DNA of 64,000 nucleotides, taken from the NCBI RefSeq assembly GCF_003932955.1, contig NZ_QOVY01000012.1, forward strand, positions 1 through 64,000, written 5' to 3'. Both the position numbers and the translations under genes were made by a program. The notes below the pieces were generated by a model. The model searched no databases and was not told the origin of the DNA. It saw only the letters and a program-made list of their open reading frames with translations. Of the stretch, positions 1-9,225 are shown one piece after another. This stretch comes from Chryseobacterium sp. SC28 (GTDB lineage: Bacteria; Bacteroidota; Bacteroidia; Flavobacteriales; Weeksellaceae). Positions within the stretch are counted from its first letter, which is position 1; the number at the start of each line of letters is the position of its first letter.

Positions 1-10
1 TTTTGAGTAA

Positions 11-77
11 GATTGTTCATTTATTTAATTATTTGATAATCAATTAAATATACGGATTTCTATCCAATTGAACAATC
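11..77. repeat. Inverted repeat with T-rich tail at window edge
   Basis: Nine-base arms GATTGTTCA (11-19) and TGAACAATC (69-77) are exact reverse complements, and a second pair (TATTTAATT/AATTAAATA) lies inside them, so the whole stretch can fold into a long AT-rich hairpin. A T-rich run follows on the plus strand. This could be a terminator for an unseen plus-strand gene left of the window, or a shared terminator with the minus-strand peptidase gene that ends at 121. Confidence 0.45.
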
Positions 78-120
78 TCTTTTTTATTTAATTCCTAAAT
101 GCACAACAGGTAAAATAAAT

Positions 121-1224
121 CTATTCTATTCTGAAATCTACCACAGCATCCAATTTTGGAAACTTCGTCGTCGAAATGAATTTTTTGTTGCTACAATCGA
201 TTTCCTTCCAACCTTTTTTATGGCTAAGATCACCAACTTCAGCCACATACGGCTGATAAGTCAGATTTTTGTTTTTATCTACTATTTCCTTGTATTGTAC
301 CGCAATATCCAAAATGGACTCGAACGCTGTATTGAGTTTTACATTTCTATAAATCAGATCAAAGTGAGTTTCCTTATTTTGTGGAATATCAAAATAAATT
401 TCGTAGTTGCACGTGTCACCTTTTAGCAAAGCCATTGCTTTTAAAGCCAAATACAGCGCTTGTGTGTAATATTGCCTCGTTATTTTTCTGTCTAAGTCGT
501 TCTCATAAAACCCGCCCTCAAATAATACGGATGGTATCCCGGCTTTCATAAAATTGTCGCCGCAGGATGTTGGATAGAATTCGTCGGTATAGGTTGCAAT
601 TCTATTGGGCAAGATTTGTCTCATTTGGGTATAAATTGCTGCAATTACGGCCATGCTTTTTTTTCGGTTCTCCGTAATATCTCGTTCCGCATTTTCTGAA
701 GGAGCCAAAAAAGATAAAGTAGCCGGATGGACACCGTCTGTTGAAAAGATGCTTCTTTGATCGTGAAGATTCAGTAAATAAGAATAATTTCCATTAAGCA
801 CCACAGATTTCAGGACCCGCATCTCTATGCTCGAGTCTCTGATAAAATCTCTGTTGATGTCGATATCGTAAGCATTTCGTCTGGTCCAATTCTCCGAGCC
901 ATCCGGGTTCAGCATAAAAATAAAATCAAGCTGAATCAGTTCCCAAAGATCCTCACGCAGTCCCGGATGTTTTTCAAAAATCGTCAGCAAATCCAAAATC
1001 GCCAAGGTGGCCGTAGACTCGTTACCGTGCATCTGAGACCAGCCGGCTACTTTTGTCTCGCCATTTCCTAAGGTCATCATATAAATCGGTTTTCCCAAAC
1101 TCGATTGTCCGACCTCTTTGACACAATCGCTGTAATCCTTTTGTAAATAAGAAAACAATTTTTCGGGCAAAATATAGCGTTCCGGAAAATTTTGATTTGC
1201 GCAATAAGGAAACGTATCGATCAT
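121..1224 (-). CDS. M14 family zinc carboxypeptidase
   Basis: Zinc-dependent carboxypeptidase-fold enzyme of family M14. The zinc ligands are visible: HGNES (His66, Glu69) and a downstream His154 in LNLHDQR. The substrate-pocket motif NPDG (106-109), the INRDF segment near 124-127 and a candidate catalytic glutamate Glu236 in LFEGG follow in the family order. The core takes up roughly residues 20-270 and the last 100 residues form an extra C-terminal region. There is no signal peptide, so the protein appears cytosolic and may trim peptides or deacylate amide-linked substrates; the substrate cannot be read from the sequence. It is monocistronic with its own -7 box. Confidence 0.88.
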   Translation of the reverse strand: MIDTFPYCANQNFPERYILPEKLFSYLQKDYSDCVKEVGQSSLGKPIYMMTLGNGETKVAGWSQMHGNESTATLAILDLLTIFEKHPGLREDLWELIQLDFIFMLNPDGSENWTRRNAYDIDINRDFIRDSSIEMRVLKSVVLNGNYSYLLNLHDQRSIFSTDGVHPATLSFLAPSENAERDITENRKKSMAVIAAIYTQMRQILPNRIATYTDEFYPTSCGDNFMKAGIPSVLFEGGFYENDLDRKITRQYYTQALYLALKAMALLKGDTCNYEIYFDIPQNKETHFDLIYRNVKLNTAFESILDIAVQYKEIVDKNKNLTYQPYVAEVGDLSHKKGWKEIDCSNKKFISTTKFPKLDAVVDFRIE

Positions 1225-1247
1225 TGTGGCTGCTTTTTAATCTTTCA

Positions 1248-1255
1248 CAAAATTA
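1248..1255 (-). promoter_or_regulatory. -7 box of the M14 peptidase gene
   Basis: Reads TAATTTTG on the minus strand, a full match to flavobacterial TAnnTTTG, 24 bases before the ATG at 1224. No clear TTG -33 element is seen at the usual distance. Confidence 0.5.
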
Positions 1256-1542
1256 AGATTTTAATATAATAATAGATGTTTACATTTGTAACATTATTAA
1301 ACATATTAGAATGTCACTTTGTCGGTTGATTATTTTGTGAATTGCAAAGTTCTTAAAATAATTATTCAAATATTTATATATCAGTTAATTATAAATTTTA
1401 TTTAAAGTTTAATTTTGATGTTACTTTAAGTGATGAATGAAGGCTCTATGAGCAATTGTTTGTTCGATGATTAAACATTTTCTTGATGTTTTAAAGACGG
1501 TATTTTACAATTGTATAATTCTTTTTATTCTAATAATTTGCT

Positions 1543-1550
1543 TATTTTTG
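1543..1550 (+). promoter_or_regulatory. -7 box candidate for terC
   Basis: TATTTTTG lies 16 bases before the terC ATG. A weaker alternative (TAATTTG, 1534-1540) is 20 bases from a TTG at 1511-1513 and fits the usual spacing better, so which one is used is unclear. Confidence 0.4.
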
Positions 1551-1566
1551 TCGTAATAATTTACCG

Positions 1567-2646
1567 ATGAGCAACGAGATTTTTTACCTTTCAGGATTCC
1601 TAATATTTATTTTTACACTCCTTCTACTCGATTTAGGCGTATTCAATAAAAAAGATGCAGCCGTATCTTTGCAGCAAGCGGGATTAATGAGCGTCCTGGT
1701 TATACTGATATCTCTTGGATTTTATATTTTAATAACTTATTTTGGTCATCACATCCATGGGATCGACAGTATGGAGCGCCTGCAGGAGATCGTAAAGAAG
1801 CATCAGCATCCTATTAAAATCATACCCGGTAATCTGGAGCACAGCATTATGCTCTACGATAAAAATCTGGGACTGGAGTACCTTACAGGATATGTTGTAG
1901 AATACGCCCTTTCCATCGATAATATTTTTGTAATTCTTTTGGTTTTCAGTGCGTTTGGCGTAGCACCGAGAAATTATCACCGTGTCTTGTTCTGGGGAAT
2001 ATTTGGAGCCATAGTGATGAGATTTTTGTTCATTTTTGTAGGCGCAGCTTTGATCCAGCGGTTTGAATGGATCATGTATATCTTCGGCGCATTCCTTGTC
2101 TATACAGGTATCAAAATGTATATCGACAGAAATAAACACGAAAAAATAGACCCACAAAACCATCCCGTGGTCAAATTTGCGCAGAAGCATTTCAACGTGC
2201 ATAACCGCTTCGTGGGCAACAAATTTTTTGTAGTGAAAGATGGCGTAAGGAAAATGACGCCATTATTTTTGGTTCTTATCATCATAGAATTTACGGATTT
2301 GATCTTCGCAGTAGACAGTATTCCTGCCATATTCTCGATTACCAAAGACCCTTACATTGTTTTCTTTTCCAACATTTTTGCAATTATTGGCTTAAGATCG
2401 ATGTTCTTCCTCTTGGCAGGAATTGTGGATAAATTTCGATTCCTCAAAGTTGGCTTGGCCGTACTCCTCACCTTTATAGGGCTCAAGATGATTTTCGAAC
2501 ATTATTTGGAAAATATCGGATTTGGAACCTCGCACTCGTTAATTGTTATTGTTTCAATTCTCTTGGTCAGTATGATTGCTTCACTTCTGTTCCCTGATAA
2601 GAAAGTGGCGCGAAAGCGTAAAAATCTTAACGATGGACTAAACTAA
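1567..2646 (+). CDS. TerC family integral membrane protein
   Basis: Multipass inner-membrane protein of the TerC family (359 aa), whose members are linked to tellurite resistance and, in better studied cases, to Mn2+ efflux and metal loading of exported proteins. The family's acidic membrane signatures are present: VEYALSIDNIFVI and EFTDLIFAVDSIPAIFSIT, whose aspartates are thought to bind the metal. About eight or nine hydrophobic segments span the protein, with a charged loop near residues 180-220. The C-terminus is a short basic tail. It stands alone between divergent and unrelated genes. The family call is secure; the transported ion is an inference. Confidence 0.93.
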   Translation: MSNEIFYLSGFLIFIFTLLLLDLGVFNKKDAAVSLQQAGLMSVLVILISLGFYILITYFGHHIHGIDSMERLQEIVKKHQHPIKIIPGNLEHSIMLYDKNLGLEYLTGYVVEYALSIDNIFVILLVFSAFGVAPRNYHRVLFWGIFGAIVMRFLFIFVGAALIQRFEWIMYIFGAFLVYTGIKMYIDRNKHEKIDPQNHPVVKFAQKHFNVHNRFVGNKFFVVKDGVRKMTPLFLVLIIIEFTDLIFAVDSIPAIFSITKDPYIVFFSNIFAIIGLRSMFFLLAGIVDKFRFLKVGLAVLLTFIGLKMIFEHYLENIGFGTSHSLIVIVSILLVSMIASLLFPDKKVARKRKNLNDGLN

Positions 2647-2754
2647 CGATCCATTTTCGTAAGCTTTTCAAATAGTTCCTAGCACTAAAAGACTGTTGAC
2701 AAAAGTAAACTTTAAAAGATTACAATTGTAGTTCATAATTTAGTTCTAATGTAT

Positions 2755-2762
2755 TACATTTG
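2755..2762 (+). promoter_or_regulatory. -7 box of the XRE regulator gene
   Basis: TACATTTG is a full consensus match. It ends 4 bases before the ATG at 2767 and overlaps the codons that would follow an earlier ATG at 2749. This favours 2767 as the start and suggests a transcript with little or no leader. Confidence 0.6.
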
Positions 2763-2766
2763 TAAA

Positions 2767-3279
2767 ATGGAATTTAGTGAGAGGATTAAAAAAATAATCG
2801 AACATTCGAAATTGTCGCCGGCAGAATTTGCCGAAGAGATTGGCGTGCAGCGTTCGAGCATCTCCCATATTATCTCCGGGCGCAACAAGCCTTCCTTAGA
2901 TTTTATCACCAAAATAAAAACAGCGTTTCCGCAATTCCATTGGGATTGGCTCATTACAGGGGAAGGCGCCATGCTGAATACCGATGATCCACCCGAGGTG
3001 AATAATGATAAAACGCAAATTTCCGAAAAGAAGAAAGCTTCGTTGCCCAGTCTTTTCTCCTTGATAGATGATGAAAATTTCGGAAAAGAACCAGACACAT
3101 CGGCATCGGCAAGAACTGATAATCCTCCAGAATCCAATAATGCTGACACTAATGGGGAAAATAAAATTTTATCCGATTCTCAGCCATCAGAAAACTACGC
3201 GGACAAATCCCATTCTAAAGTTATTAAAAGAATTGTGTTCTTTTATGGCGATGGCACTTTTGAGACTTACGAAAATTGA
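2767..3279 (+). CDS. XRE-family helix-turn-helix regulator
   Basis: DNA-binding regulator of the XRE/Cro type. Residues 1-60 form the HTH domain (EFAEEIGVQRSSISHIISG contains the turn and recognition helix) followed by a conserved FHWDWLITGEG segment common in Bacteroidota members. Residues 75-150 are polar, Ser/Asn/Asp-rich and probably disordered, and the last 20 residues (YGDGTFETYEN) look like a short beta hairpin. I start it at 2767 because the -7 box lies across the upstream in-frame ATG at 2749. Its target genes are not evident; it may regulate itself. The tRNA-Arg promoter begins inside its last codons. Confidence 0.85.
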   Translation: MEFSERIKKIIEHSKLSPAEFAEEIGVQRSSISHIISGRNKPSLDFITKIKTAFPQFHWDWLITGEGAMLNTDDPPEVNNDKTQISEKKKASLPSLFSLIDDENFGKEPDTSASARTDNPPESNNADTNGENKILSDSQPSENYADKSHSKVIKRIVFFYGDGTFETYEN

Positions 3280-3288
3280 CTAATTTTG
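3260..3288 (+). promoter_or_regulatory. Promoter of tRNA-Arg
   Basis: TTG (3260-3262), 18 bases, then TAATTTTG (3281-3288): a textbook flavobacterial promoter with both elements at ideal spacing. It starts within the end of the XRE gene and lies 15 bases before the mature tRNA 5' end. Confidence 0.7.
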
Positions 3289-3303
3289 CATCTTTGATAT
3301 TTT

Positions 3304-3378
3304 GGTCTCATAGTTCAACGGATAGAATAGAAGTTTCCTAAACTTTTGATCCAAGTTCGATTCTTGGTGAGACCACCA
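3304..3378 (+). tRNA. tRNA-Arg (anticodon CCU)
   Basis: A full cloverleaf folds by eye. The acceptor stem GGTCTCA (3304-3310) pairs with TGAGACC (3368-3374). The D stem is GTTC/GAAT, the anticodon stem GAAGT/ACTTT presents loop TTCCTAA with anticodon CCT, and the T stem CCAAG/CTTGG closes the TTCGATT loop. The discriminator A is at 3375 and the 3' CCA is encoded (3376-3378). It reads AGG codons. Confidence 0.95.
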
Positions 3379-3400
3379 ACTACCGCAATCGTACGACTAA

Positions 3401-3430
3401 AAAATCCTGAAAATTTCTTTTCAGGATTTT
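3401..3430. terminator. Bidirectional terminator between tRNA-Arg and atpC
   Basis: AAAATCCTGAAA (3401-3412) and TTTCAGGATTTT (3419-3430) are perfect 12-base inverted arms around a 6-base loop. The A/T ends give U tracts on both strands, so it can end the tRNA transcript and the converging atpD-atpC transcript. Confidence 0.85.
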
Positions 3431-3451
3431 GATATTGTAAGGATAAATTGT

Positions 3452-3733
3452 TTATTCGCAAAGGATAATTCCATTGTTTCTGCTAAATTCTAAAACCCCA
3501 TTTTTGATCTCGTAGGAATAAGCGTTTTTGGTTTCTGTTTCCTTGGTAAGATATTTTTCGAAAGCCGCATTTACCTTGTCTGTATAGATTTTCACTTTTC
3601 CGCCCACCAAAGAAGAGACGATTGCCGCGTGGTTTTTAAATATCTGAAATTGCCCGCTTTTGCCAGGGACAAGAATCGAATCTACTTCGCCTTCGAAGAT
3701 CACGAATTCCGGGGTTAAAATTTTTATATTCAT
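3452..3733 (-). CDS. atpC: F0F1 ATP synthase subunit epsilon
   Basis: Epsilon subunit of the F1 central stalk, which couples gamma rotation to the c-ring. It matches the N-terminal beta-sandwich of the family (PEFVIFEGEVDSILVPGKSGQFQIFKNH). At 93 residues it lacks the C-terminal two-helix domain that inhibits ATP hydrolysis in E. coli; this short form is normal in Flavobacteriia. It lies 83 bases downstream of atpD on the same strand. The remaining ATP synthase genes are not in this window, consistent with the split atp loci of this group. Confidence 0.95.
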   Translation of the reverse strand: MNIKILTPEFVIFEGEVDSILVPGKSGQFQIFKNHAAIVSSLVGGKVKIYTDKVNAAFEKYLTKETETKNAYSYEIKNGVLEFSRNNGIILCE

Positions 3734-3816
3734 TTTTATGAAATTATAAATTGTAGATTTTTAATTATAAATTATTGAAATTCAGTATAAAATCTAAATT
3801 TAAGATTTAAAATTTC

Positions 3817-5451
<1,635 letters not shown>

Positions 5452-5468
5452 TCAAAAAAATTCAGCCA

Positions 5469-6395
5469 TTGAAAATCATCAGCGATTTTAATAATTATCA
5501 CGCAAATACGCCTTTGGCATTATCCTTAGGAATGTTCGACGGCGTACATCTCGGGCATCGATCGATCATCAATACTTTAAACGAGATTGCAGAGAAAGAA
5601 AATCTGGAATCTGCGATACTCAGTTTCTGGCCGCATCCGAGAAAATTCCTCAATCCCGATGACGATGTCAAAATGCTGACGACCTTAGACGAAAAAATAG
5701 AGTTGCTGGCGAAAAGCGGGATCCGAAATCTCTTCCTCAAAACCTTTGATGAAGAGTTCAGAAACCTGACCGGGATTGAATTTTGCAAACAAATATTGGC
5801 GGACAAACTTCATGTGAAGCACCTCATTATTGGCTACGACCATACTTTTGGAAAGAATAAAAGTGGAAATTATGAGTTGCTGCAATCGTTATCTTCCGAG
5901 TTGGGTTTTAAAGTGAATCAATTAGAAGCTGTGGAATTCGACAATCTGAACATCAGTTCGACAAAAATTCGGCACGCACTTTGGGAAGGGCGGATCGCCG
6001 ATGCAAATAAAATGTTGGGTTACCACTATCCCTTAACGGGAAAAGTCGTCCACGGCAGGAATCTTGGAAAAAAAATAGGCTATCCGACGGCCAATCTCGA
6101 TGTGCCGGCGGATAAACTGCTTCCAAAAAGTGGCGCCTACATCGTAGAAGTTTGGATCGAAAACACATTCTACAAAGGAATGCTGAGCATCGGGACCAAT
6201 CCCACGATTGATAATTCAAATAAAACGTTAAGCACCGAAGTTTATATTCTGGATTTCGATGAGGATATTTACGACCAAGCCATCACAGCGAAATTTCGAG
6301 AATTCCTTCACGACGAAATCAAATTTGAAAGCGTGGAAAAACTGATCCAAAGACTAGATCAAGATAAAAAATTGACTGGAGAATTTCAATTTTAA
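5469..6395 (+). CDS. ribF: Bifunctional riboflavin kinase / FAD synthetase
   Basis: Makes FMN from riboflavin and then FAD from FMN and ATP. The N-terminal nucleotidyltransferase domain (about residues 10-180) shows the GMFDGVHLGHR motif with its HxGH-type site and the YDHTFGKNKSGN segment. The C-terminal flavokinase domain (about 185-308) shows HGRNLGKKIGYPTANL and GTNPTID. Length of 308 is typical. It stands alone, divergent from atpD, and its stop overlaps the 3' end of the convergent YjbR gene by four bases. No FMN riboswitch is seen upstream. Confidence 0.97.
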   Translation: MKIISDFNNYHANTPLALSLGMFDGVHLGHRSIINTLNEIAEKENLESAILSFWPHPRKFLNPDDDVKMLTTLDEKIELLAKSGIRNLFLKTFDEEFRNLTGIEFCKQILADKLHVKHLIIGYDHTFGKNKSGNYELLQSLSSELGFKVNQLEAVEFDNLNISSTKIRHALWEGRIADANKMLGYHYPLTGKVVHGRNLGKKIGYPTANLDVPADKLLPKSGAYIVEVWIENTFYKGMLSIGTNPTIDNSNKTLSTEVYILDFDEDIYDQAITAKFREFLHDEIKFESVEKLIQRLDQDKKLTGEFQF

Positions 6396-6745
6396 GCATT
6401 ATTAATGTCTTCCCGCATCTTCTTGGTCAAAGATTTGAATACCAAATCATAAGAATGATCGATTAATTTAAAGATCAAATCCGGTTTCAGTCCTTCGCAA
6501 GTGACTGAATTCCAATGCATTTTATTCAAATGAAAAGCGCCTTCTATTTGCGGATATTTTTCCCGCAGTTCTTCGCTCCATTCAGGATTGGCCTTTGCAG
6601 AAAAGTTCACAGGCTGTTTTTCTAAAGAAATCAAAAGAAACATCTTTCCGCCCACTTTGAAAACCAAGGTTTCCAGATCAAAAGGAAAATCCTCCGTCAC
6701 CGCTTTTTTTTCTAAGCAATATGTCCGGATCTCTTCGATTTCCAT
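6392..6745 (-). CDS. MmcQ/YjbR family protein
   Basis: Small protein (117 aa) of the MmcQ/YjbR family, which has a CyaY-like fold and is often described as DNA-binding without much functional proof. The N-terminal IRTYCLEKKAVTEDFPF and the central KMFLLISLEKQPVNFSAKA and HLNKMHWNSV segments are the family hallmarks. The frame can be extended two codons to a TTG at 6751, but ATG at 6745 is preferred. It lies 7 bases downstream of the LolA-like gene on the same strand and probably shares its transcript. Confidence 0.88.
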   Translation of the reverse strand: MEIEEIRTYCLEKKAVTEDFPFDLETLVFKVGGKMFLLISLEKQPVNFSAKANPEWSEELREKYPQIEGAFHLNKMHWNSVTCEGLKPDLIFKLIDHSYDLVFKSLTKKMREDINNA

Positions 6746-6752
6746 TACCAAT

Positions 6753-7415
6753 TTAGAATTTAAAGGTGTTCTTCGGTAATTCTTTATTAATTTCTATCTT
6801 GCTGATAGTCATTACATAATCACTATCTTTCTTCGGCGAAGACGATTCGATTCTGAAAGACATTAGCAGATTTCCAACCTTTCTGTAATCGGAATAAGTC
6901 AATATCTCGTCTTTTTTGATTTCCCTAAACAGCATATAATTCTTGGTGTCAAAATAATAAATCGTTTTGTTCACATTCTTTGTGAGCTCCACTTTGAAAT
7001 AATACTGCTCTCCTATTTTTTCGCGGCCTAAAAATTTGGCCTCAAAACCCTTATTTTCCCAATCGATAAAGTCGTTATCGAAACTTTCGGGAACATAATC
7101 GTTGTATTTCTGCAGTTTATTTTGAGCATAGTTCATTCCGTAGCCGTTTTTACCATCGTAGCCTTCCACCGGCATTTCTTTTCCACCGACGATCATTGCG
7201 GTTTTGCTGAGATTCGGCCGTTGCTGATAGATTCTTATCGCATATTCGTCGTTGATTCCCAGCGTTACCCTGCCTTGGATCTGAACGGTATTGAGAAGCT
7301 TCCAATTGGTAAGGCCACCAGAATTTTCGATGTTTTTGTCGATGATTTCTTTGGCGGTTTGGGCGCTTAGGAAATGAGAAAGTAAAACCGCAAAAAGGAT
7401 GATAACATTTTTCAT
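6753..7415 (-). CDS. LolA-like outer-membrane lipoprotein-sorting family protein
   Basis: Exported protein of 220 aa with a clear signal peptide (residues 1-18, cleavage after SAQ). The mature part (IQGRVTLGINDEYAIRIYQQRPN, later YYFDTKNYMLFREIKK) alternates as expected for the open half-barrel of LolA/LolB/RseB-type lipid carriers, and Bacteroidota homologues carry the outer-membrane lipoprotein-sorting name. No cysteine lipobox is present, so it should be periplasmic. Whether it carries lipoproteins is not shown; the fold assignment is an inference from pattern. Confidence 0.65.
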   Translation of the reverse strand: MKNVIILFAVLLSHFLSAQTAKEIIDKNIENSGGLTNWKLLNTVQIQGRVTLGINDEYAIRIYQQRPNLSKTAMIVGGKEMPVEGYDGKNGYGMNYAQNKLQKYNDYVPESFDNDFIDWENKGFEAKFLGREKIGEQYYFKVELTKNVNKTIYYFDTKNYMLFREIKKDEILTYSDYRKVGNLLMSFRIESSSPKKDSDYVMTISKIEINKELPKNTFKF

Positions 7416-7500
7416 TCAAAAATATTGGGATTTCAAAGATAAGTTTTTTCTGCTCTTATCAAATTTTTGAAACTGATAAATTCCGAAAAATATTTACATA

Positions 7501-8223
7501 TTAGATCAATCGTTTCGCCCGCTCCAGATCTTCGGGCGTATCGATCCCAACGCCAACGAAATCCGTTTCTACAAGCTTGATCTTCATCCCGTTTTCCAAA
7601 TATCGGATGCATTCTATTCGCTCCGAAATTTCTAAAGGCGACATTTCCATGGAAGCGAATCTCAGCAAAGCCTCCTTGCGGAACGCATACACACCGACAT
7701 GCTTGTAGTACTGCACATCATCGGCCAGATCCCGATGAAATGGGATGACCGAACGGCTAAAATACAAAGCAAAACCACTTTTGTCTGTAATAACTTTGAC
7801 GTTATTCGGATTCTGAATTTCGGCCAAATCATTCAACTTGATTTTCAAAGACGCCAAAGAAATTTGCTGCGCATGATCCTCCGAAAAAACCTCAATAAGC
7901 TGCCTCAATGGTTCTTTTTTGAGGAAAGGCTCGTCACCCTGAACGTTGATGACGATATCACAATCGATATCTTTCACCGCTTCGGCAATTCGGTCGCTTC
8001 CGGTCTCGTGCTGACCTGTCATTACAGCTTTTCCGCCATTCTTCGAGATTTCATCAAAAATAATTTCGGAATCCGTGGCAACAAAAACTTCATCAAACAA
8101 ACCTGTTTCCACCACGTTTTGATAAGTCGTAGAAATTACCGTTTTATTGCCCAAAACCTCCATCAGTTTTCCGGGAAATCTTGTAGAATTATAGCGTGCA
8201 GGGATTACCGCAATGACTTTCAT
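7501..8223 (-). CDS. kdsB: 3-deoxy-manno-octulosonate cytidylyltransferase
   Basis: Activates Kdo as CMP-Kdo for attachment to lipid A, so it is expected to be essential. The N-terminal nucleotide-binding motif [12 protein letters not shown] (residues 7-18), [22 protein letters not shown] and NVQGDEPF are all typical, and 240 aa is a normal length. Its ATG is only 2 bases after the stop of the RES toxin gene, so at least part of its transcription must come through the toxin-antitoxin operon unless a promoter lies inside the toxin gene. Confidence 0.97.
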   Translation of the reverse strand: MKVIAVIPARYNSTRFPGKLMEVLGNKTVISTTYQNVVETGLFDEVFVATDSEIIFDEISKNGGKAVMTGQHETGSDRIAEAVKDIDCDIVINVQGDEPFLKKEPLRQLIEVFSEDHAQQISLASLKIKLNDLAEIQNPNNVKVITDKSGFALYFSRSVIPFHRDLADDVQYYKHVGVYAFRKEALLRFASMEMSPLEISERIECIRYLENGMKIKLVETDFVGVGIDTPEDLERAKRLI

Positions 8224-8225
8224 AA

Positions 8226-8693
8226 TTATTTATATTCCTTAATGATTTCCTCTAATCTTTGATCCGGGATAAAGTTCAGAACCTCAATTAATTTCACTTT
8301 TTTAAAATCCTTATGATAAGTGTTGATCACCATATTATAGTTCTCCGGAACCACTGCAGACGGCACTTTCAAACCAAGATGAATGCCCTCGTCAAACCAA
8401 ATGTTTCCTATCGCTTGGCATTCCTTGTAGCTACGGAAATCCCTCCAGTCCGATGGCAATTGGAGGGTTTCTACTGTCGTATGAGAAAAATTGTTTGGTA
8501 GTTTGATGACCATAATTCTGAAATCAAAATTAAATCCAAAACCTTTGCGGTACGCCATCGTTTCCAGATAGGCCAGCGAAATACTTTCTGCGGCGTAGAT
8601 TACTTTTTTGCCTTCCGAGTTCCATCGGCCTTCCAATCCGCTTGCAAACAGCGAATTCGAATATTTTTTGTGTACAATTCTATAAACCAGCAT
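8226..8693 (-). CDS. RES-domain toxin (NAD+-degrading type)
   Basis: RES-domain protein of 155 aa. The family (MbcT, ParT, RES-Xre systems) depletes or transfers ADP-ribose from NAD+. Visible family blocks are [11 protein letters not shown] with Arg5, [16 protein letters not shown] (Arg23, Tyr33, Glu36, Ser37), the LAYLETM block with Glu44, and a late SAVVP segment. The ATG overlaps the antitoxin stop as TGATG, sharing one base, which indicates translational coupling. Gene order antitoxin-toxin is standard for RES-Xre. Toxicity here is inferred from family. Confidence 0.9.
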   Translation of the reverse strand: MLVYRIVHKKYSNSLFASGLEGRWNSEGKKVIYAAESISLAYLETMAYRKGFGFNFDFRIMVIKLPNNFSHTTVETLQLPSDWRDFRSYKECQAIGNIWFDEGIHLGLKVPSAVVPENYNMVINTYHKDFKKVKLIEVLNFIPDQRLEEIIKEYK

Positions 8694-9163
8694 CAGACGG
8701 GATAGCCTTGTGCCAATTTTTCTAGCTCTGCAGAGACAAGATCGACACCTCCCGACGTTCTAATCAAATCAATCGGTTTTTCTTCGGAATTCCAAAAAGG
8801 ACGATTCATCCATAAATTAAAATCTTCCAAAGACCCCAAAACTTCTTTGCCTAAACTGTAAAGATTGATTAGCTTCAAAAGATGCTCGCTGTAATTTGGA
8901 TCTAGGTATTTTTCTTGATCGCGGTAATTGCTAATCGTCCTAGGGGAAAGATTAATGAGAGAAGCCAGCAATTTCTCGGGCATTTTGATGGCATCGGCTA
9001 AGGAGTAAAAAACCTCTGTCCTTACGCCTTCTCTCGCTTTTTTGATGAGAGAATATTCGTCTTTGATGGCAAGGTTTCCAAATATCTTTTGCGTTCCGTA
9101 AAGTGCTTGTGGTTCGGCAACTTTATTGCTTTCTTGGTTTTTTTTGTTTCTATATGGAGCCAT
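8693..9163 (-). CDS. Xre/MbcA/ParS-type antitoxin (DUF2384)
   Basis: Antitoxin partner of the RES toxin (156 aa). The middle (residues 50-100) resembles an HTH region (LLASLINLSPRTISNYR), and the C-terminus carries the toxin-binding DUF2384 domain with LINLYSLGKEVLGSLEDFNLWMN and SGGVDLVSAELEKLAQG. The final residues are expected to plug the toxin active site. It is the first gene of the operon and probably autorepresses the promoter just upstream. Confidence 0.9.
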   Translation of the reverse strand: MAPYRNKKNQESNKVAEPQALYGTQKIFGNLAIKDEYSLIKKAREGVRTEVFYSLADAIKMPEKLLASLINLSPRTISNYRDQEKYLDPNYSEHLLKLINLYSLGKEVLGSLEDFNLWMNRPFWNSEEKPIDLIRTSGGVDLVSAELEKLAQGYPV

Positions 9164-9179
9164 TTTACTTTCTTTTCCC

Positions 9180-9205
9180 CAAAGGTAGTATTTTTTCCAT
9201 TACAA
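9180..9205 (-). promoter_or_regulatory. Promoter of the RES/Xre operon
   Basis: On the minus strand TTG (9205-9203) is followed after 15 bases by TACCTTTG (9187-9180), ending 16 bases before the antitoxin ATG. The spacing is slightly shorter than the usual 17-23. Autoregulation by the antitoxin would act here. Confidence 0.5.
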
Positions 9206-9225
9206 AAACGAATTTTTTCAAATTT

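Larger units (their letters stand above)
1225..1566. other. 342-bp AT-rich intergenic region
   Basis: No open frame longer than about 12 codons is visible. It holds the minus-strand -7 box of the M14 gene (1248-1255), further TAnnTTTG matches on the plus strand at 1281-1288 and 1410-1417, and the terC promoter region at its right end. The 1281 match sits in a short palindrome (TGTTTACA/TGTAACA). The extra boxes could be chance in DNA this rich in A and T, or could drive a small RNA. Confidence 0.5.

Noticed and set aside
3304-3378. tRNA-Arg as an integration site
   Set aside because: No integrase gene and no repeat of the tRNA 3' end is seen nearby; the flanking genes are ordinary chromosomal genes.
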